A stretch of DNA of 64,000 nt from the NCBI RefSeq assembly GCF_002924445.1, contig NZ_PIGG01000031.1:474702-538701 (forward strand), given 5' to 3'. The notes below the pieces were generated by a model. That model did no database searches, was not told the origin of the DNA, and worked only from the letters and a program-made list of their open reading frames with translations. Below, one piece after another: positions 59,803 through 64,000 of the stretch. The translations under genes were made by a program, and so were the position numbers. Source of the DNA: Minwuia thermotolerans. GTDB taxonomy: Bacteria > Pseudomonadota > Alphaproteobacteria > Minwuiales > Minwuiaceae. Numbering within the stretch: the first letter of the stretch is position 1; every line of letters starts with the position of its first letter.

Positions 59803-62800
59803 TCAGGCCGCGAGATTGATGTCGGCGGCGGCCACGGCATCGCCCTGGACCTCGGCGATTACCGTGTAGCCGGCCACGTTCACGTCTGCGTCGTGGATCA
59901 GGTGGGTGCCGTCGAAGACGAAGGTCTCACCCGAGCCCACGCCGGAATTGGTGCCGTCATAGGCGCCGTCGCTGAAGGCCAGGTTGTTTGTCGTGAAGTC
60001 ACCGCCCGAAAACTCGAAGCGGTCGACGCCCGTCTGGAAGTCGGTCACCAGGTCCACCGACACCTCCGCCTGTCCGACCGTGACGTCAGCCCCGACGGCC
60101 ACGCCATCGGCAGCCGCCTCATACTGGAAGAAGTCGCCGCCCGCGCCGCCGGTCATGGTGTCCACACCCGTGCCGCCGATCAGGTCGTCCGCACCGTCGC
60201 CACCGACGATCGAGTCATTGCCGTTGCCGCCGACAAGGAAGTCGTCGCCGGCATTGCCCGTCAGCGTGTCGTCGCCGTCGACGCCGGCCAGGACGTCCGC
60301 CGACGCGCCGCCGGTCAGGGCGTCATTGCCCGAGGTGCCGATCTGGATCGCGAAGATCGCATCGACAAACTGGATCTCCTCGATGTCGTTCGAGAGGGTA
60401 TCGGCGCCTTCGCCGCCGACAGTGTCGGTCAGCACCGCGCCGCTGCCGTCGTTGACGAAGATAACGTCGAAGTTGTCCTCACTGCCGGTATAGACCGCCC
60501 GGTCGATGTCGGCGCCGCCGGAGAGGGCATCGCCGCCGGCGCCGCCCTGCAGCGTATCGTTCCCGCCGCCGCCGGAGAGGCTGTCATCGCCATCGCCGCC
60601 TTGCAGATTGTCGCCGCCCTCGTCGCCGAAGATCGTGTCGTTGCCGCCGGCGCCCTGGAGCACGTTGTTGCCGACATTGCCCGACATCGTGTTGTCGGAG
60701 GCATTGCCGACGCCGTCGATATTGTCGGTCCCGACCAGTTCCAGCACCTCGATATTGTCGTCCATCGAAACGCCGATGGAACTCTGGATCGTGTCGGTGC
60801 CGCCATTGGCCTGCTCGACGATGGTGTCGTCGAACTGGGACGTGATGGCGTCGATGGAACCCTGCAAATCGGAGTCGAGGCTGGTGAAATAGGTAAAGGT
60901 GACGCTACCGCCGATGGTCAGCGTCCCGCCCTCGAAGGTGATGGCGATGGCCTGATCGGCCGTCTGGGTGAAACCTTCGGCCTGAGGAATATCGAACGCC
61001 ACATCCGCAAAGGCGTCACGATTGGAGAAGCCGAAGGTACTGACCCGCGCGCGCGCGTCGTCGGCCAGGAAGAAGATCGGCACGTCGGTGATCTGACCGG
61101 TGGCGCTGACGATGGCCAGGTTGTCGTTGCCGCCATCGCCCGGCTGATTGACGATGTCATTCACCGTCGTGAAGCTACCGTTGAGATCGGCGTCCTGATC
61201 GGGATCGAAGCTGCGCATGTAGCGGACATTGTCGATCACCGAGTTGCCGACATTGGTCAGCGTCACCGTGTTGCGGAAGAACTTGTCGTTCTCGGTGAAG
61301 GACACGATCTGCTCGACCTCGACCTGGCCGTCGCCGGTGGTGCCCGTCCAGCGCGCCGACAACGTCGAGCCCGAACTGAGATCGGCGACCGAGACGTTCT
61401 GGTTGACCTCGAAATCACCGACGCGCTCGGCGTTGGTGAAATTGGACTCGGCGCCGCCCACATCGATGCCGATGGTGAAGCTCTCCTCTGGCGTGCCCGG
61501 CAGGAAGAAGTCTCCTGTCAGCGGCGCGTTACCGATGTCGAAGCCGTCGTCGTCGACGTTCATGCCGATGCCATTGCCGTCAAACACCGGATGGAACCCC
61601 GCCGGGGCGGCATTTGCAGTGCCGAAGGAGCCCCCACCGGAGATCCCCACCGCGAGGAACGTGCCTTCCAGGAAAATATCGTCGTCAACGGTGGCGCTCT
61701 GCAACGCCAGCCCGCCGAAGCCGAATTCCTCGCCGCCTTCGACGCCGCCGCGCTCACCGGCGCCGCTGACATCGCCGATCTGATAGAGGTCGTCGCCGTC
61801 GCCGCCGATCAGCGTGTCGGCGCCGCCTTCGCCATTGAGGGTGTCGTTGCCGGCCCCGCCTGAGAGCACGTTGGCCTCGGCATCGCCGCGCAGGCTGTCG
61901 CCGAAGGCCGAACCCGTGACGTTCTCGATGCCGGTCAGAGCGTCCGTCGCGCCGCCGCCATCGGTCGCCGTGCCGGCCGTGAGATCGACCGCGACGCCCT
62001 GCGCCTCGCCTGAATAGTCGACGAGGTCGGTGCCGTCGCCGCCATCCATGGAATCCGCGCCCGCGCCGCCGACCAGCGTGTCGTCGCCAGCGCCGCCGTT
62101 CAGCACGTTGGCGCCGCCGTCGCCGGTGATCGCGTCGCCGAAGCCGGAACCGACGACGTTCTCGATATCGACCAGCGAGTCGGAGCCGCCGTCGCCGTCA
62201 TTGCTGGCGGTCCCGGCGCCGAGGTCGACAATGGCCGCGCCCGCGGCCTGGGAATAGTCGGCGATGTCCGTGCCAATGCCGCCATTCAGGGTATCGACGC
62301 CCGCCCCGCCCCGGAGCGTGTCATCGCCGCCCGCGCCGTTGATCGCGTCGTTGCCGCCGCCGCCGGAAAGGATATTGCCGGTGGCGCTGCCGGTAATGGA
62401 GTCGCTGAAAGCCGAACCCTCGACGTTCTCCACGCCGATCAGCGAATCGCTGTCGCCGAACTCGTCTGTCGCCGTCCCTTCGGCGAGATCGACCACCGCG
62501 CCGCTGCCGCCGCCATAGGTGAAGGCCGCCGTATCGCTGCCCGTGCCGCCGTCGATGGTGTCGTCGCCCGGCCCGCCGTCGAAGGTGTCATCGCCATCGC
62601 CGGCGATGATCACGTCGTCGCCCGAACCGCCGAAGATGGTGTCGTTGCCGGCGCTGCCGTCGATCTGGTCATTGCCAGCGCCGCCGACCAGATTGTCGTT
62701 GCCGGCGCCGCCCTGAACGGTGTCGTTGCCACCCTGGGAGTCGACACTGTCGTCGCCCTCGAGCGCATCGATGTTGTCGTCGCCCGCCGTGCCGGTCAGC

Positions 62801-64000
62801 GTGTCGTTGCCGGCGGTGCCGACATTGTTGTTCTCCACGACGACTTCCTCGTCGTCGTTATCGTCCGACGGCCCGGCCGTCGGCGACGTGGAAGCCCCGC
62901 CGCCGCCGCCGCCACTGTCCGTGGTCGCCGTATTGGCGTTCTCGACCAGATCCTCGAATTCCTCGCCGTCGTCGGAGTCCTCGTCGCCCGCGGCCTCGTC
63001 GGCGCCGCTGACGTTGAGCTTGGCGTCGCCGCCACCGCCGCCATCCGGCGCGCCGCCGTCTTCGCGGTCGTCGTCGCCGCCGTCGTCATCCTGCTGGCCG
63101 CGCTGCACATCCGATGTCGGTGGCAGGAAGTCCAGCGCGTTGCCGTACTTCTGATTGACTTCCTCCGGACTGTAGATCCGCGGGGCGCTGAGCGGCTGGA
63201 ACTGACTGCTGGTCGACGTGCCCTCATAGGCCTGGGTGAGCAGAACCCCGCCCGCCTGGTTGGAGACGAAGACGGAACCCGTCTGGCCGTTGTCGTCGGG
63301 CAGATTGACGACTTCCGATTCCTCGCCCTCCTGCGCGCCCTGGCCGGTCACGTAGGTGCCGCGGATACCGATGGTCAGCACCGGGGTCTTGACCTGCAGC
63401 GCGTCGTCGCCGCTCTGGGCGACCTGGCCGGAGACAAACGAGAAGGAACCCTGCAGGACGTTCATCACTGCGCTGCCGGTGCCGGCGCTCGGATCATAGA
63501 CGAAATCGTCGATGACCATGCGGGCGTCCTGGCCGATCGAGAAGGTGGTGTCGTCATTGAAACGCAGGCCGCAGGCGCCACCCGCGGCAGTCTCGATCAC
63601 GTCGTCCTGATAGACCGGATCGCCTGCGGACAGCTCGACGCGGCTGCCATCGGTGCGGGTGGCGACGACCACGCCATCGACCGCTTCCACCACGCCGATG
63701 GGATTGCCGAGACCGGCGCCGAGCTGCGCCAGACCGCCCGCCCTGGGCCCGGCGAGCAGCTCGGCCAGGTGGCCGGCGATCTGCGCGCCGTTGAGCGTGT
63801 ATAGGTCGGGCGGCGTCTCTGTGCCGAAAAAGTCGACGATCAGGATCTTCGTGCCGTCCTTGCCCTGAAGGATCAGGTCGGAACCGGCGCGCACGAAGTC
63901 GGCGGTGAGCAGCAGCGCGCCGTGATCGATCACCAGCGCATTCTGGCCCGCCGCGTTGAGCACCTCGGCGAACTGTCCCTGGGGGGCCTCCTCGCCGAAG
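59803..64000 (-). CDS. giant FecR-domain RTX calcium-binding protein (N-terminus beyond window)
   Basis: At least 1,398 residues; the frame is still open at base 64000, so the GTG at 63963 is not taken as the start. Counting from 63963, residues about 90-210 form a FecR-type domain (AVDGVVVATRTDGSRVELSAGD, FNDDTTFSIGQDARMVIDDF, TIGIRGTYV). An Asp/Glu/Gly-rich linker follows (about 285-360). A first RTX block (GNDTLTGTAGDDNIDALEG and onward) spans about 375-725. A beta-rich insert of about 320 residues without RTX repeats spans 725-1045. A second RTX block runs to about 1,280, and a C-terminal region ends ADINLAA. No N-terminal signal can be judged. Such proteins are secreted by type I systems and often act as adhesins. 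Confidence 0.88.
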   Translation of the reverse strand, partial: FGEEAPQGQFAEVLNAAGQNALVIDHGALLLTADFVRAGSDLILQGKDGTKILIVDFFGTETPPDLYTLNGAQIAGHLAELLAGPRAGGLAQLGAGLGNPIGVVEAVDGVVVATRTDGSRVELSAGDPVYQDDVIETAAGGACGLRFNDDTTFSIGQDARMVIDDFVYDPSAGTGSAVMNVLQGSFSFVSGQVAQSGDDALQVKTPVLTIGIRGTYVTGQGAQEGEESEVVNLPDDNGQTGSVFVSNQAGGVLLTQAYEGTSTSSQFQPLSAPRIYSPEEVNQKYGNALDFLPPTSDVQRGQQDDDGGDDDREDGGAPDGGGGGDAKLNVSGADEAAGDEDSDDGEEFEDLVENANTATTDSGGGGGGASTSPTAGPSDDNDDEEVVVENNNVGTAGNDTLTGTAGDDNIDALEGDDSVDSQGGNDTVQGGAGNDNLVGGAGNDQIDGSAGNDTIFGGSGDDVIIAGDGDDTFDGGPGDDTIDGGTGSDTAAFTYGGGSGAVVDLAEGTATDEFGDSDSLIGVENVEGSAFSDSITGSATGNILSGGGGNDAINGAGGDDTLRGGAGVDTLNGGIGTDIADYSQAAGAAIVDLGAGTASNDGDGGSDSLVDIENVVGSGFGDAITGDGGANVLNGGAGDDTLVGGAGADSMDGGDGTDLVDYSGEAQGVAVDLTAGTATDGGGATDALTGIENVTGSAFGDSLRGDAEANVLSGGAGNDTLNGEGGADTLIGGDGDDLYQIGDVSGAGERGGVEGGEEFGFGGLALQSATVDDDIFLEGTFLAVGISGGGSFGTANAAPAGFHPVFDGNGIGMNVDDDGFDIGNAPLTGDFFLPGTPEESFTIGIDVGGAESNFTNAERVGDFEVNQNVSVADLSSGSTLSARWTGTTGDGQVEVEQIVSFTENDKFFRNTVTLTNVGNSVIDNVRYMRSFDPDQDADLNGSFTTVNDIVNQPGDGGNDNLAIVSATGQITDVPIFFLADDARARVSTFGFSNRDAFADVAFDIPQAEGFTQTADQAIAITFEGGTLTIGGSVTFTYFTSLDSDLQGSIDAITSQFDDTIVEQANGGTDTIQSSIGVSMDDNIEVLELVGTDNIDGVGNASDNTMSGNVGNNVLQGAGGNDTIFGDEGGDNLQGGDGDDSLSGGGGNDTLQGGAGGDALSGGADIDRAVYTGSEDNFDVIFVNDGSGAVLTDTVGGEGADTLSNDIEEIQFVDAIFAIQIGTSGNDALTGGASADVLAGVDGDDTLTGNAGDDFLVGGNGNDSIVGGDGADDLIGGTGVDTMTGGAGGDFFQYEAAADGVAVGADVTVGQAEVSVDLVTDFQTGVDRFEFSGGDFTTNNLAFSDGAYDGTNSGVGSGETFVFDGTHLIHDADVNVAGYTVIAEVQGDAVAAADINLAA

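Noticed and set aside
59893..61863. 656-codon plus-strand frame opposite the giant RTX protein
   Set aside because: It mirrors the Asp/Gly-rich repeats of the real minus-strand gene and reads as repetitive Val/Ala/Asp text.
62000..62850. Short regularly spaced repeats resembling a tandem or CRISPR-like array
   Set aside because: They are in-frame 27-base coding repeats of RTX nonapeptides, imperfect and without unique spacers; the same applies at 23100-23850.

Overview
The window is high-GC (roughly two thirds G+C by eye), densely coded bacterial DNA. It looks like an alphaproteobacterium, probably of a Rhodospirillales-like lineage. The evidence is families and gene orders common in that class: DUF2948, UPF0262 and DUF6524 proteins, short-form HisG, ispH-thrB-rnhA, dprA-topA-rnr, murA-DUF2948-hisG-hisD-UPF0262-phosphatase, and UbiA with a METTL20-like methyltransferase. 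Genus and species cannot be read from the sequence alone. I saw no rRNA, tRNA, CRISPR array, prophage or transposase.

Layout. 1-3.3 kb (minus strand): acyl-CoA ligase, EamA transporter, PepSY protein and a cytochrome b561 gene cut by the window edge. 3.25-4.0 kb: a 765-bp gene-free stretch with strong hairpins and a peroxiredoxin promoter. 4.0-8.2 kb: peroxiredoxin, a secreted PDC/cache sensor paired with a chemoreceptor, and dprA. 8.3-16.8 kb: topA, rnr, a histidine phosphatase, a molybdopterin oxidoreductase, a DUF6524 protein and rpmG. 16.9-26.5 kb: accessory catabolism (Baeyer-Villiger monooxygenase, FMN split-barrel protein, old yellow enzyme, enoyl-CoA isomerase, thioesterase, acyl-CoA synthetase) around an FG-GAP/RTX exoprotein. 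26.9-31.4 kb: a coupled run dapF-mtaB-ftsY-yciB-DUF3445. 31.5-39.6 kb: hydrolases, a flavocytochrome c sulfide dehydrogenase pair whose cytochrome gene is cut down, and a coupled epoxide hydrolase/MaoC/class V aminotransferase/aldo-keto reductase operon. 39.7-45 kb: DsbD-N protein, a second peroxiredoxin, a hybrid kinase and ispH-thrB-rnhA. 45-50.6 kb: lipoprotein, murA and the his cluster. 50.6-56.2 kb: Ldh-family oxidoreductase, small lipoprotein, hydrolase, CinA-N protein, METTL20-like methyltransferase, ubiA and a MetE-like protein. 56.3-59.7 kb: a hypothetical gene, then a luciferase-like/VOC/enoyl-CoA isomerase group. 59.8-64 kb (minus): a giant FecR-RTX protein entering from beyond the right edge.

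Many neighbours overlap by ATGA or GTGA, so translation is probably coupled. CoA-thioester enzymes recur: two ligases/synthetases, two enoyl-CoA hydratase-fold enzymes, MaoC and a thioesterase. Together with several flavin enzymes they suggest a heterotroph that degrades ketones, alicyclic compounds or fatty acids. Two RTX proteins point to type I secretion or surface attachment, but no secretion genes are present.

No complete, clearly new defence or mobile system is visible. The observations most worth following are the internally deleted fccA, the split cache-chemoreceptor pair, a two-hairpin repeat at two convergent gene junctions, the beta-rich insert inside the giant RTX protein, and the epoxide hydrolase/MaoC/aminotransferase/aldo-keto reductase operon.
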